Origin: Halogeometricum sp. S1BR25-6
Lineage (GTDB): Archaea > Halobacteriota > Halobacteria > Halobacteriales > Haloferacaceae
Length of the DNA stretch: 64,000 nt
NCBI RefSeq assembly: GCF_031624495.1
Contig: NZ_JAMQOP010000001.1
Location: 868,001 to 932,000, forward strand
Direction of reading: 5' to 3'
The position numbers and the translations under genes were made by a program. Shown here one piece after another: positions 35,957-43,840 of the stretch. Position 1 is the first letter of the stretch; every line of letters begins with the position of its first letter. The notes below the pieces were generated by a model. It did no database searches. It saw only the letters and a list, made by a program, of their open reading frames with translations, and was not told the origin of the DNA.

Positions 35957-36087
35957 TACGGTGCGGTGTCCGCAGTACATCATCGGCTTTCGTCGCGTGC
36001 TCGCCGCCGCGCTCGAACACGACACCTGTCCGACATTTCACGTCCCATCCGCGCCATTTTTAACGCCTCCCGGTGGTAGTACGCCCA

Positions 36088-36816
36088 ATGACCGGGCCCT
36101 GGACCGAGTGGAATCACATCCTCAAGATCGACCCAGATAAAGACCTCGTCGGTGACGAGACGTTCGAGGACGTCTGTCAGACCGGGACGGACGCCATCGA
36201 AATCGGCGGCACCCTCGACATCACCGCGGACAAGATGCAACGGGTCGTCGACGCCTGCGCCGAATACGACGTACCGCTGTACCAAGAGCCGTCGAACCCC
36301 GGCGTCGTCGTCGACGACGACGCCCTCGACGGCTACCTCATCCCGACGGTGTTCAACGCGAAGGACGCCTTCTGGATCACCGGCGCCCACAAGGAGTGGG
36401 TCCGCATCGAGAACGGGATGGACTGGGACCGCACGCACACCGAGGCGTACATCGTGCTCAACCCCGACGCCTCCGTCGCGCAACTCACCGACGCCAACTG
36501 CGATTTAGCCGTCGACGACGTGGCCTCCTACGCGGCCGTCGCGGAACGGATGTTCGGTCAGGAGATCGTCTACATCGAGTACTCCGGCACATTCGGCGAC
36601 ACGGAGAAGGTGCACGCCGCGTACGACGCCTTGGACGAGTCGACGCTGTTCTACGGCGGCGGCATCCACGACTACGACTCGGCGTACGAGATGGGCCGTC
36701 ACACCGACGTGGTCGTCGTCGGCGACCTCCTGCACGACGAGGGCGTCGACGCGGTCCGCGAGACGGTGGAAGGCGCGCGCGACGCGATGGCCGAACGCGC
36801 CGAAGCCGAGCAGTAG
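36088..36816 (+). CDS. phosphoglycerol geranylgeranyltransferase (GGGP synthase)
   Basis: A 242-residue TIM-barrel enzyme that makes the first ether bond of archaeal lipids from sn-glycerol-1-phosphate and GGPP. Motifs: [96 protein letters not shown] (substrate strand) and [33 protein letters not shown] (phosphate-binding loop). It belongs to the group I, halophile-type enzyme. The start at 36088 is preferred over a GTG five codons upstream, as [11 protein letters not shown] is the usual opening. Confidence 0.95.
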   Translation: MTGPWTEWNHILKIDPDKDLVGDETFEDVCQTGTDAIEIGGTLDITADKMQRVVDACAEYDVPLYQEPSNPGVVVDDDALDGYLIPTVFNAKDAFWITGAHKEWVRIENGMDWDRTHTEAYIVLNPDASVAQLTDANCDLAVDDVASYAAVAERMFGQEIVYIEYSGTFGDTEKVHAAYDALDESTLFYGGGIHDYDSAYEMGRHTDVVVVGDLLHDEGVDAVRETVEGARDAMAERAEAEQ

Positions 36817-37153
36817 TCGGGCCGCCGACCGGGGCCTCCCAGCGCCTCTTTTTGCATCGAAAAGCGGACGATGACCCCGGCGACGAGCAGCGTCAGCAGG
36901 TGAACGAGTGAGGGTCGAGTGAGTCGAAACCGAGACACGACTGATGGACGCTCTGCGCACTGTCGCCGAGAAAAGTAAACGAACCCCAACCGCTACGAGA
37001 GAATAGCAGCTATACGTCCATTCATCTGCGCAGGGATTCCCGGGCACGGCGTGGCCGTTGTACATCATCGAAGATGCACGGAGACGCGGTCGTAGGGGCG
37101 GCGCTCGGGTCGAAACGACCGTTTTTAAGACCGGGCAGTCGGAATCACGCCAC
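36817..37153. other. 337-bp intergenic region before aspS
   Basis: A T-run at 36849-36853 shortly after the GGGP synthase stop may terminate it. The middle has no convincing gene on either strand: a minus-strand frame (36989 leftwards) contains a hydrophobic patch but runs on antisense to GGGP synthase. The right end carries the aspS promoter. Confidence 0.5.
37108..37129 (+). promoter_or_regulatory. aspS promoter with adjoining palindrome
   Basis: TATA-like TTTTTAAG at 37122-37129 lies about 28 nt upstream of the ATG at 37154, giving a leaderless transcript. Directly before it is a 13-nt perfect inverted repeat GGTCGAAACGACC (37108-37120), overlapping where TFB would contact DNA. Confidence 0.6.
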
Positions 37154-38458
37154 ATGCAGAACCGAACGTACACGGCAGACGCCGAACCCGGCGACAGCGT
37201 CACCGTCGCGGGGTGGGTCCACGAGGTCCGCGACCTCGGGGGCATCGCCTTTCTCATCCTCCGCGACAAGAGCGGCAAGATCCAGATCAAACTGGAGAAA
37301 GACGAGATGGACGACGAACTCGTCGAGACGGGTCTCGACGTCGCCCGCGAGAGCGTCGTCGCCGTCACGGGCGAGGTAAAAGAGGAGCCGCGCGCGCCGA
37401 CGGACGTCGAAATCGTCCCCGAGAGCATCGATGTGATGGCCGAGGCTGACACGCAACTTCCGCTCGACCCCTCCGGCAAGGTCGACGCCGAACTGTCGAC
37501 CCGCCTCGACAACCGGACGCTCGACCTGCGGAAAGAGGAGGTCAAGGCCGTCTTCGAGATTCGCGGAGAGATACTGCGCTCTGTCCGCGACGCCTTCCGC
37601 AGTCTGGGCGCCTCGGAGATCAACACGCCGAAAATCGTCGCCACGGGAACCGAGGGCGGCACAGAGCTGTTCCCCATCACGTACTTCGGCAAGGAGGCGT
37701 TCATGAACCAGTCGCCGCAGTTGTTCAAGCAGCTCATGGTCGGCTCGGGACTTGAGCGTGTCTTCGAGGTCGGACCCATCTTCCGCGCCGAGGAGCACAA
37801 CACGCCGCGGCACCTGAACGAGGCGACGTCCATCGACTTCGAGTCGGCCTTCTTCGACCACACCGAGGCCATGGACGCCTGCGAGCACGTCGTCAAGGCC
37901 GCCTACGAGGGCGTCGCCGAGAACTGTCAGCGCGAACTCGAGCTGCTCGGTCTCGAAGAGGAGTTCGAGACCCCCGACGGCGAGTTCCCGCGGCTGACCT
38001 ACGAGGAGGCCATCGAGCGCATCAACGCGACGGGCGAACTCGACGAACAGCTCGTCTGGGGCGACGACCTGCCGACCGAGGGCGAGCGAGCGCTCGGCGA
38101 CGACGTCGGCGAGCACTACTTCATCACCGACTGGCCCTCCGAGATCAAGCCGTTCTACATCAAGGACCACGACGACGACGAGCAGCTCTCCACCGGGTTC
38201 GACATGATGCACCCGCGCATGGAACTCGTCTCCGGCGGGCAGCGCGAACACCGCTACGACCGCCTCGTGGAGGGCTTCGAACAGCAGGGACTCGACCCCG
38301 ACCAGTTCGAGTACTACACGAAGATGTTCAAGTACGGCATGCCCCCGCACGCGGGTTGGGGCCTCGGCGGCGAGCGCCTCGTCATGACGATGCTCGGACT
38401 CGACAACATCCGGGAAGCGGTGTTGTTCCCGCGAGACCGGCAGCGGCTGTCGCCGTAG
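37154..38458 (+). CDS. aspS: aspartyl-tRNA synthetase (archaeal, probably non-discriminating)
   Basis: A 434-residue class IIb synthetase. The anticodon-binding OB domain (about 1-105: [27 protein letters not shown]) is followed by the catalytic core. Motif 2 lies in [28 protein letters not shown] and motif 3 in [28 protein letters not shown]. The archaeal-type short form lacks the bacterial insertion. With gatB in the same window, it is probably non-discriminating, charging both tRNA-Asp and tRNA-Asn. The protein ends [10 protein letters not shown]; that stretch and the stop are echoed 86 bp downstream. Confidence 0.96.
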   Translation: MQNRTYTADAEPGDSVTVAGWVHEVRDLGGIAFLILRDKSGKIQIKLEKDEMDDELVETGLDVARESVVAVTGEVKEEPRAPTDVEIVPESIDVMAEADTQLPLDPSGKVDAELSTRLDNRTLDLRKEEVKAVFEIRGEILRSVRDAFRSLGASEINTPKIVATGTEGGTELFPITYFGKEAFMNQSPQLFKQLMVGSGLERVFEVGPIFRAEEHNTPRHLNEATSIDFESAFFDHTEAMDACEHVVKAAYEGVAENCQRELELLGLEEEFETPDGEFPRLTYEEAIERINATGELDEQLVWGDDLPTEGERALGDDVGEHYFITDWPSEIKPFYIKDHDDDEQLSTGFDMMHPRMELVSGGQREHRYDRLVEGFEQQGLDPDQFEYYTKMFKYGMPPHAGWGLGGERLVMTMLGLDNIREAVLFPRDRQRLSP

Positions 38459-38510
38459 GCGACGCCGCGAGGGCGAACGCAGGAACGGGGAGCGGCTCTG
38501 TCGCGACCGA

Positions 38511-38545
38511 GTTCCCGAGAGACCGGCAGCGATTGAGTCCGTAGG
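38511..38545 (+). repeat. recoded echo of the aspS 3' end
   Basis: A 35-bp copy of aspS positions 38425-38459, matching at 29 of 35 bases. In its own frame it encodes [10 protein letters not shown] and a TAG stop, identical to the AspRS C-terminus; every coding difference is synonymous (for example CGA/AGA, CTG/TTG, TCG/AGT). Similarity stops abruptly on the left. This looks like a displaced or foreign aspS 3' end left by integration or recombination. Confidence 0.85.
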
Positions 38546-38557
38546 ACGACGACACGA

Positions 38558-39127
38558 CTACCTGTTTTCTCGTTCTTTCGCGGCTTCCTCGACCAGCCGA
38601 TACGCCGTTTCGCGGAGTTCGCCGGTCATGTGAAGTCCCTGCGAGTCGAGGCGACGGACGAGTTCTTTCGCCTCGTCCGGGTCCATCTCCTCGTGAACAG
38701 CGCGGACGACGACGCCGATGGTGCCGGTTACGGTCGCTCCGAGGCTCTCGGCGACGGTTCGGACGCGTCTGTCGTCGGAAACGACGGCTACGAGAGATGC
38801 CATCGAGGTACCCTCGCGTCGGTCCATACTGCTTCTTTGAACCCCGATTAGTACTCCTGCGATAACCTCGGCATCACCGTTTAGTTCAGAATCACCAAGC
38901 AAGTCTTTCGCTTCGGTTAGTTTGGCGTCCGACAGCGCAGACGTCGGCCGTCTGCGGACACCGCTCCGCTGGCCGAACTGGTCGAGATTGGTTCTCGCCG
39001 GTTCAGCCGAAACTTCGTTCGCTACTCGTGGCGTTATCACTATCTGTCCGTCGAAGTCGAGCAACAACTCCAACTCCCCGACGTTCCCCAACGCGATGAG
39101 CGTCGTCGCGTCCACGTAGATATCCAT
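38558..39127 (-). CDS. PIN-like toxin of a toxin-antitoxin pair (DUF3368-like)
   Basis: A 189-residue protein with PIN-fold features: MDIYVDATTLIALGNVGELELL with the first acidic metal ligand, VITPRVANEVSAEPA (the conserved Glu position), the central GDAEVIAG acidic pair, and a late VVSDDRRVRTVAESLGATVTGTIGVVVRAV strand. This resembles DUF3368-type nucleases. Its ATG adjoins the stop of the UPF0175-type gene upstream. The codon use is AT-richer than neighbours, and it begins 13 bp beyond the aspS echo. RNase activity is inferred from the fold. Confidence 0.8.
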   Translation of the reverse strand: MDIYVDATTLIALGNVGELELLLDFDGQIVITPRVANEVSAEPARTNLDQFGQRSGVRRRPTSALSDAKLTEAKDLLGDSELNGDAEVIAGVLIGVQRSSMDRREGTSMASLVAVVSDDRRVRTVAESLGATVTGTIGVVVRAVHEEMDPDEAKELVRRLDSQGLHMTGELRETAYRLVEEAAKERENR

Positions 39128-39430
39128 CTACAAATCGAGCGCCGCGTCCGCGTCTCGTTCTAAATCCTCGGGCTTCAACTGCGTCGTCAGATTTCGCTCG
39201 CGACAGATTTCCAGCCACTCCGCAAGCGAAACGCCGGCGACGCGGGCAGCCTGATTGACCGAAATCTCTCCGGACTGGTAGCGTTCGGCGGCGACGCGAA
39301 CGCGAATCTGCTTGAGACCCTCGTCCAGCGCCTTCCGAATCGTCGCGCTCTTGTCTTCGCCGAGGAGTTCGGCAACTTCCTCCAACTCGTCTCGCTCGTC
39401 GTCGGGGATGCGGGCGCTTATCGAGGGCAT
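39128..39430 (-). CDS. UPF0175-type antitoxin
   Basis: A 100-residue protein with an N-terminal ribbon-helix-helix-like part (MPSISARIPDDERDELEEVAELLGEDKSATIRKALDEGLKQIRV) and a C-terminal small HTH (AAERYQSGEISVNQAARVAGVSLAEWLEICRERNL), the arrangement of UPF0175 antitoxins. It lies directly before the PIN-like gene with no gap, the usual antitoxin-first order. It probably binds its promoter, where GTATACG...CGTATTC (39431 onward) forms an imperfect inverted repeat. Confidence 0.85.
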   Translation of the reverse strand: MPSISARIPDDERDELEEVAELLGEDKSATIRKALDEGLKQIRVRVAAERYQSGEISVNQAARVAGVSLAEWLEICRERNLTTQLKPEDLERDADAALDL

Positions 39431-39525
39431 GTATACGTTGTGCTACAGCGTATTCGTACTTGAACGTTCGTCTCGAATCCAACGGCCGCATCACCTTTTG
39501 TGCGGAGGTCCTAACCTTGGACCAC

Positions 39526-40116
39526 ATGGCCGAAACCGAGGTCGACCTCGTCGACGAAATCATCGAGACGGCGACCGAACGCGGAGAGTTCCTCGTCACC
39601 ACCGAACTTGCGATGCTCATCGAACGACACGACCCGGCGGTCATCGAGTCCAACGAGTTCGGCGTGAGCGAGGACCGACTCATCTCCTACGTGGAGGCCC
39701 TCCGGTCGGGCGCCGAGTTGCTCTCCGTGTCGGACGTCCGAGACGCGCTGTCCGAGGAGACGGTGCAGAGCGACACGTGGGTCGGCGAAGAGAGACTCTA
39801 CGTCACCGACGAGAACCACGTGAGCGTCTACCCGCGCGACTGGCACGAGGCGCTCGCGGGCGAAGACGACATCGTTCGATTCGCCGAGTACATCATCGCC
39901 GCCGTCGAGGACTCCAAAGAGGCGTTCCCGGGCGGCGGACAGGGTGCCGGCATTCCCGAGGAGACGTTCCTCAACATCGTGACCACGCTCGGTCCGCTCA
40001 CTTGGGAGGAGGCCAAACAGGAGATAGAACGCCTCCGGGACGAGGACGTATTCTCCGAGGACGCCGACCAACACCCCGAGGCCCGCGTCGCCCTCGTCGG
40101 CGTCGACCACGACTGA
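39526..40116 (+). CDS. conserved haloarchaeal protein, unknown function
   Basis: A 196-residue acidic soluble protein (MAETEVDLVDEIIETATERGEFLVTTELAMLIERHDPAVIESNEFGVSEDRLISYVEALRSGAELL...). It seems fully alpha-helical with a Gly-rich GGGQGAGIPEETFLNIV turn near residue 140. There is no membrane segment or metal cluster. The frame is open 22 codons upstream, but the ATG at 39526 fits the base composition and lies at the edge of the AT-richer toxin-antitoxin region. No family is recognised. Confidence 0.75.
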   Translation: MAETEVDLVDEIIETATERGEFLVTTELAMLIERHDPAVIESNEFGVSEDRLISYVEALRSGAELLSVSDVRDALSEETVQSDTWVGEERLYVTDENHVSVYPRDWHEALAGEDDIVRFAEYIIAAVEDSKEAFPGGGQGAGIPEETFLNIVTTLGPLTWEEAKQEIERLRDEDVFSEDADQHPEARVALVGVDHD

Positions 40117-40194
40117 GCGAGGAGCGCTCGCGGCGGAGCGTGCGGCGCCGCCCGAAACCGTATCGGACATAACGCTCGCCCCCGACCTCCGGGT

Positions 40195-41046
40195 ATGACC
40201 GACGAGGCGACGGCGTTCGTCCCCGGGCACGTCACGGGTTTCTTCAGCGCCCACCCGCACGAGGACCCCGCGAGGGCCGGGTCCCGCGGGGCGGGCATCG
40301 CACTCTCACACGGCGTGCGCGTGACGGTGCGGCGAGCGGACGACGGCACGGAAGCGGACTCCGAGACGACCCTCAACGGCGAGTCCGTCGCGATGCCGCC
40401 CGTCGGCGGCGTCCGAGAGCGACTCGGCGTTCCCGGCGCCGCCGTCGACGCCGAGACACCGCTCCCCCTCGGCTCCGGATTCGGCGTCAGCGGTGCGATG
40501 GCGCTCGGCACCGCTTACGCGGCGAACGCCGTCTTCGACCGTCGGCTCTCGGAAAACGCCCTCGTCGCGGCCGCCCACTGCGCCGAAGTCGAGGCGGGGA
40601 CCGGTCTCGGCGACGTGGTCGGGCAGGCCCGCGGCGGACTGCCGATTCGCCTCGAACCGGGCGCACCGGACCACGGCGCGATGGACGGCGTGCCGGCGCG
40701 TCCGCGCGTGGAGTACCTGGCGTTCGGCGAGGTGTCGACCGAGGAGGTGCTCTCCGGAGACACGGCGGCGCTGACGAGAGCGGGCGAACGCGCCCTCGCG
40801 GACCTCCGAGAACGCCCGACGCCGGACCGACTCGTCGCACTCTCCCGACGGTTCGCCCGCGAGGCGGAACTGACGACGGACCGCGTCGAGTCGGTCGTCG
40901 CGAACGTCCGCGCCGCCGGCGGCGACGCGGCGATGGCGATGCTCGGCGACACCGCGTTCGCGTTCGGGACGGCGCTGTCGGACGCGGGCTACGACCCCGT
41001 CGTCTGCGACGTGCATCGGGCGGGGTCGGGTCTCGTCTCGGAGTAA
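40195..41046 (+). CDS. pantoate kinase
   Basis: A 283-residue GHMP-superfamily kinase that phosphorylates pantoate in the archaeal CoA route. FVPGHVTGFFSAHPHEDPARAGSRGAGIALSHGV is the N-terminal motif, and LPLGSGFGVSGAMALGTAYAANAVF is the phosphate-binding loop (PxGSGFGxSGA). AHCAEVEAGTGLGDVVGQARGG corresponds to motif 2 for the archaeal PoK family. It works with the phosphopantothenate synthetase encoded at 41779-42534, but a lipoprotein gene separates the two. Confidence 0.93.
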   Translation: MTDEATAFVPGHVTGFFSAHPHEDPARAGSRGAGIALSHGVRVTVRRADDGTEADSETTLNGESVAMPPVGGVRERLGVPGAAVDAETPLPLGSGFGVSGAMALGTAYAANAVFDRRLSENALVAAAHCAEVEAGTGLGDVVGQARGGLPIRLEPGAPDHGAMDGVPARPRVEYLAFGEVSTEEVLSGDTAALTRAGERALADLRERPTPDRLVALSRRFAREAELTTDRVESVVANVRAAGGDAAMAMLGDTAFAFGTALSDAGYDPVVCDVHRAGSGLVSE

Positions 41047-41099
41047 TCGGTCCCGAACGAGGGTACGTTCAAGTCGACTCGTCCGAATTCCTACGGGAG

Positions 41100-41708
41100 A
41101 TGTCCCCCCGCTCGCGCCGTGAATTGCTCGCCGCCGGAATCGCGTGTCTGGTGCTGTTCACGGGTTGCTCGGAGGCTCCGTCGGGGGACGCGGAGCCATC
41201 GGCCGGTGATTCTTCGAACGGAGCGCCGGTGACGGCGACGGAGACACGCACCGAGAGGTCGAGGACGGCGACACAGACGACTCCCGTACCGAAACCCGAA
41301 CTCGATTGCGAGGCGGCGTCGCGTCCCGACCCCGCGGTCGACGACGCCGACGACGTCGAACCGGTACCGTACCCGGACGCGCCGACGTTCCCGGTCGAAA
41401 CCGAGTGGGTCGTCGAACACGAGCGGGCGTACCTCGTGAATCGGGCGATAGCCGAGTACGACCTCGCAGACTGGCACGGAACGATGATCGAGGAGACGCG
41501 ACGGGAGTCGTTCTCTCACGGTGTCGTCGTTCGCGTCGCGTACACGTACGGGATGCAGACGAGCGAGTGGATAGCCGACTCACCCATCGAGACGGCCGCG
41601 TACTACGTGAACGACCGCGGTGCGCTCCGCGCCCACTCCAGGGCGGGCGGCGGCCCGGCGTCGGACCTCGACCCGATCGTCGAGGACGTCCCGGTCGTCT
41701 GTTTCTGA
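41100..41708 (+). CDS. predicted lipoprotein, unknown function
   Basis: A 202-residue exported protein. SRRELLAAGIACLVLFTGCS combines an RR-type signal with a lipobox, so Cys (residue 21) is the likely lipid anchor. A Ser/Thr/Glu-rich linker precedes a mature domain beginning PKPELDCEAASRPDP and ending EDVPVVCF. Two further cysteines (in LDCEA and VVCF) may form a disulfide. It is inserted between the two archaeal CoA genes, which are usually adjacent. No family is recognised. Confidence 0.75.
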   Translation: MSPRSRRELLAAGIACLVLFTGCSEAPSGDAEPSAGDSSNGAPVTATETRTERSRTATQTTPVPKPELDCEAASRPDPAVDDADDVEPVPYPDAPTFPVETEWVVEHERAYLVNRAIAEYDLADWHGTMIEETRRESFSHGVVVRVAYTYGMQTSEWIADSPIETAAYYVNDRGALRAHSRAGGGPASDLDPIVEDVPVVCF

Positions 41709-41778
41709 CCCGCGGAGATACCGCCGCCCGTCGCCTCACATCGTCCCGCTTTTCTCCCACTGCGACTCACACTCCCGC

Positions 41779-42534
41779 ATGAGCGACGTCGACATCCCCG
41801 AGAGCCACCCGCGCTACCTCTCGCTTCTCACCCGGCACCGCATCGAGGAGGGCGTGGAGAAGGGAATCACCTCGAAGCAGGGTCTCATCGCGGAGGGACG
41901 CGGCGAGGCGTTCGACTACCTTCTCGGCGAGGAGACCATCCCCTCCGCCGACGCCGCCGAACGCGCCGCCGCGGCGCAGTTGCTCCTCGCGGAACGTCCC
42001 GTCCTCTCGGTCAACGGCAACGTCGCCGCCCTCGTCCCCGGCGAGATGGTGGAACTCGCGGCGGCGGTGGGCGCGGACCTCGAAGTGAACCTGTTCAATC
42101 GCACCGACGAGCGGATTCGGGCCATCGCCGCGCACCTGCGCGACCACGGCGCCGAGGCGGTGAAGGGGCTGACCGCCGACGGCGAGATTCCCGGGTTGGA
42201 CCACGAACGCGCCAAGGTCGACGCCGACGGCATCGGCGCCGCCGACGTGGTCCTCGTCCCCCTCGAAGACGGTGATAGGGCCGAGGCGCTGGCGGCGATG
42301 GGAAAGACCGAAATCGTGATCGACCTCAACCCGATGTCCCGGTCGGCGCAGTCCGCGGCGATTCCGATAATCGACAACATCCTCCGAGCGATTCCCGCCG
42401 TCACCGACCACGCTCGCGACCTGTCGGGGTCGGACACCTCCCCCGAGGAACTACAGCGTATCGTCGACGAGTTTGACCGCGAACGGGCGCTGGAGGCGGC
42501 CGAAGCGGCGATTCGCGGCGGCGACCTCGACTAG
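41779..42534 (+). CDS. 4-phosphopantoate-beta-alanine ligase (phosphopantothenate synthetase)
   Basis: A 251-residue archaeal PPS that joins 4-phosphopantoate with beta-alanine using ATP. Family blocks: SHPRYLSLLTRHRIEEGVEKGITSKQGLIAEGRGEAFDYLLGE, ERPVLSVNGNVAALVPGEMVELA, LEVNLFNRTDERIRAI and KTEIVIDLNPMSRSAQSAAIPIIDNILRAIP. It starts at the ATG 41779; a longer frame to the left is antisense-like. It completes the two-step archaeal substitute for bacterial PanC/CoaA. Confidence 0.94.
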   Translation: MSDVDIPESHPRYLSLLTRHRIEEGVEKGITSKQGLIAEGRGEAFDYLLGEETIPSADAAERAAAAQLLLAERPVLSVNGNVAALVPGEMVELAAAVGADLEVNLFNRTDERIRAIAAHLRDHGAEAVKGLTADGEIPGLDHERAKVDADGIGAADVVLVPLEDGDRAEALAAMGKTEIVIDLNPMSRSAQSAAIPIIDNILRAIPAVTDHARDLSGSDTSPEELQRIVDEFDRERALEAAEAAIRGGDLD

Positions 42535-42544
42535 ACCGGCCGAC

Positions 42545-43678
42545 TCAGTCGAACCCGCTGACCAACACCGCCAGCCACTGCGCGGCGTCTCTGCTCCGCC
42601 GAACCTCGACCGACTCGACCCACTTCACCCACTGAAATCCTCGTCTGTCGGGGGCGACGAGTCGGCACGGGAATCCGTGGCCGTGCGACAGTCGTTCTCC
42701 GCCGACGTGCGTGGCGAGGAGCATCCCGCGCGCCTCGTCAAGCGGAAACGACCACCGGTAGCCCGTGACCGACCGGACCGTCACCCACCGCGCCCCCTCG
42801 CGGACGCCCGCGGCGTCGAGGACGGCGCCGAGTTCGACGCCGCGCCAGTCGCGTTCGGCGTACCATCCGCTGGTGCAGTCGAGGAGGACGGTCCGCTCCG
42901 TCTCGGCAGTCAGGTCGGCGGCCGAGAGCGAGCGGGGAGCGTCGACCAGTCCGCCGACGCGGAGTCGCCACGCCGCCTCGTCTATCGGGTCGGGGTCGTC
43001 GGCGACCCAACTCGTCACCGGAAACGAGGCGTTTCCGCTCCCGACGTCGCCTTCGGGCGCTAGCCCGTCGTTCTCGACCGGCTTGGACCCGGTGAACCGT
43101 CGCGCGCGGCCGCCGGTGTCGAGGGCCGCGTTGAGGCGTTCTTGGAGTCGGACGAGGAGGGCGCCGCCAACGAGGAGCGTCCCGAACTTCAGCGCCGTTC
43201 GCCGCCCCTCGAAATCGGCGCGCGAGGGCGTCCGGAACCGCGTGTACAGGTGCGCGAGGACGAGGGGGACGAGAGCGAGTCCGAGGCCGACGTGGAGGTT
43301 TAGGAGGTTCCAGTACCCGAACACCGAAGCGTTGCCGCCGAGCACCCACGCCGTCCCGGTGAGGAGGGCGCTCACGGCGACGACGGCGAGGAGCACCGAC
43401 AGTCCGGTCGACCGGGTCCACAGCCGCGAGTCGGTGACGCGCCGCCGGACCCGGCGGAACTTGTAGAACAAGAGAAAGACGAGCGTCAGGCCGACGACGG
43501 TGTGGAGCGTGAACAGGAGCCACTGAGACGGCGCTCCGGCACCGAAGCTGAGGACGCCGCTGCCCGCCTCGAACAGCACGCACGCGAGGATGGACCAGTC
43601 CACGAGTCGCGGCGGCGGCTCTATCCCCGCGAAGAGGCGGCGGAGGCGAGCGAGGTGGCCTGCGCTCCCGTCGCTCAT
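42545..43678 (-). CDS. membrane-anchored molybdopterin (sulfite oxidase-like) oxidoreductase
   Basis: A 377-residue fusion. Residues 1-180 contain four hydrophobic helices (about 27-47, 55-72, 92-112, 123-147) with histidines H59, H129 and H143 placed like cytochrome b561/MsrQ heme ligands, plus a fifth segment near 163-176. Residues 190-377 match the Moco-binding sulfite oxidase domain: WRLRVGGLVDAPRSLS, ERTVLLDCTSGWYAERDWRG (Moco-ligand C268), YRWSFPLDEA, LSHGHGFPCRLVAPDRRGFQWVKWVESVEV. It probably takes electrons from or gives them to the quinone pool. The substrate is unknown. Confidence 0.88.
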   Translation of the reverse strand: MSDGSAGHLARLRRLFAGIEPPPRLVDWSILACVLFEAGSGVLSFGAGAPSQWLLFTLHTVVGLTLVFLLFYKFRRVRRRVTDSRLWTRSTGLSVLLAVVAVSALLTGTAWVLGGNASVFGYWNLLNLHVGLGLALVPLVLAHLYTRFRTPSRADFEGRRTALKFGTLLVGGALLVRLQERLNAALDTGGRARRFTGSKPVENDGLAPEGDVGSGNASFPVTSWVADDPDPIDEAAWRLRVGGLVDAPRSLSAADLTAETERTVLLDCTSGWYAERDWRGVELGAVLDAAGVREGARWVTVRSVTGYRWSFPLDEARGMLLATHVGGERLSHGHGFPCRLVAPDRRGFQWVKWVESVEVRRSRDAAQWLAVLVSGFD

Positions 43679-43741
43679 GGTCTGGATACGGAGTCGGTGA
43701 GAAAGAAGGCGTCGCCGGAATGTAGGAGGTCTGCGGATGTA

Positions 43742-43771
43742 CCACGAGGCTCGCGTTCGCTCGCCTCGTGG
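43742..43771. repeat. intergenic hairpin
   Basis: Arms CCACGAGGC (43742-43750) and GCCTCGTGG (43763-43771) pair perfectly. It is followed on the plus strand by a T-rich CAGATTTTTGG. It lies between two minus-strand genes. Confidence 0.65.
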
Positions 43772-43830
43772 CAGATTTTTGGTCCAGCTTTTTGCAACGA
43801 GTGGTCGCCCAAAGCACGACCCGAGTCAGC

Positions 43831-43835
43831 AAAAA
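43831..43835 (-). terminator. T-run terminator of the GST-like gene
   Basis: Minus-strand TTTTT lies 5 nt after the stop codon at 43841; archaeal termination needs little more than such a U-tract. A second T-run follows about 40 nt further on. Confidence 0.4.
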
Positions 43836-43840
43836 GGTGG

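Noticed and set aside
36699-36989. A minus-strand frame with a hydrophobic patch between GGGP synthase and aspS
   Set aside because: Most of it is antisense to GGGP synthase and the rest has no family resemblance or clear promoter.
38356-38544. A frame ending in a second [10 protein letters not shown]
   Set aside because: It is the aspS 3' end read in another frame that then meets the echo; treated as a repeat rather than a gene.
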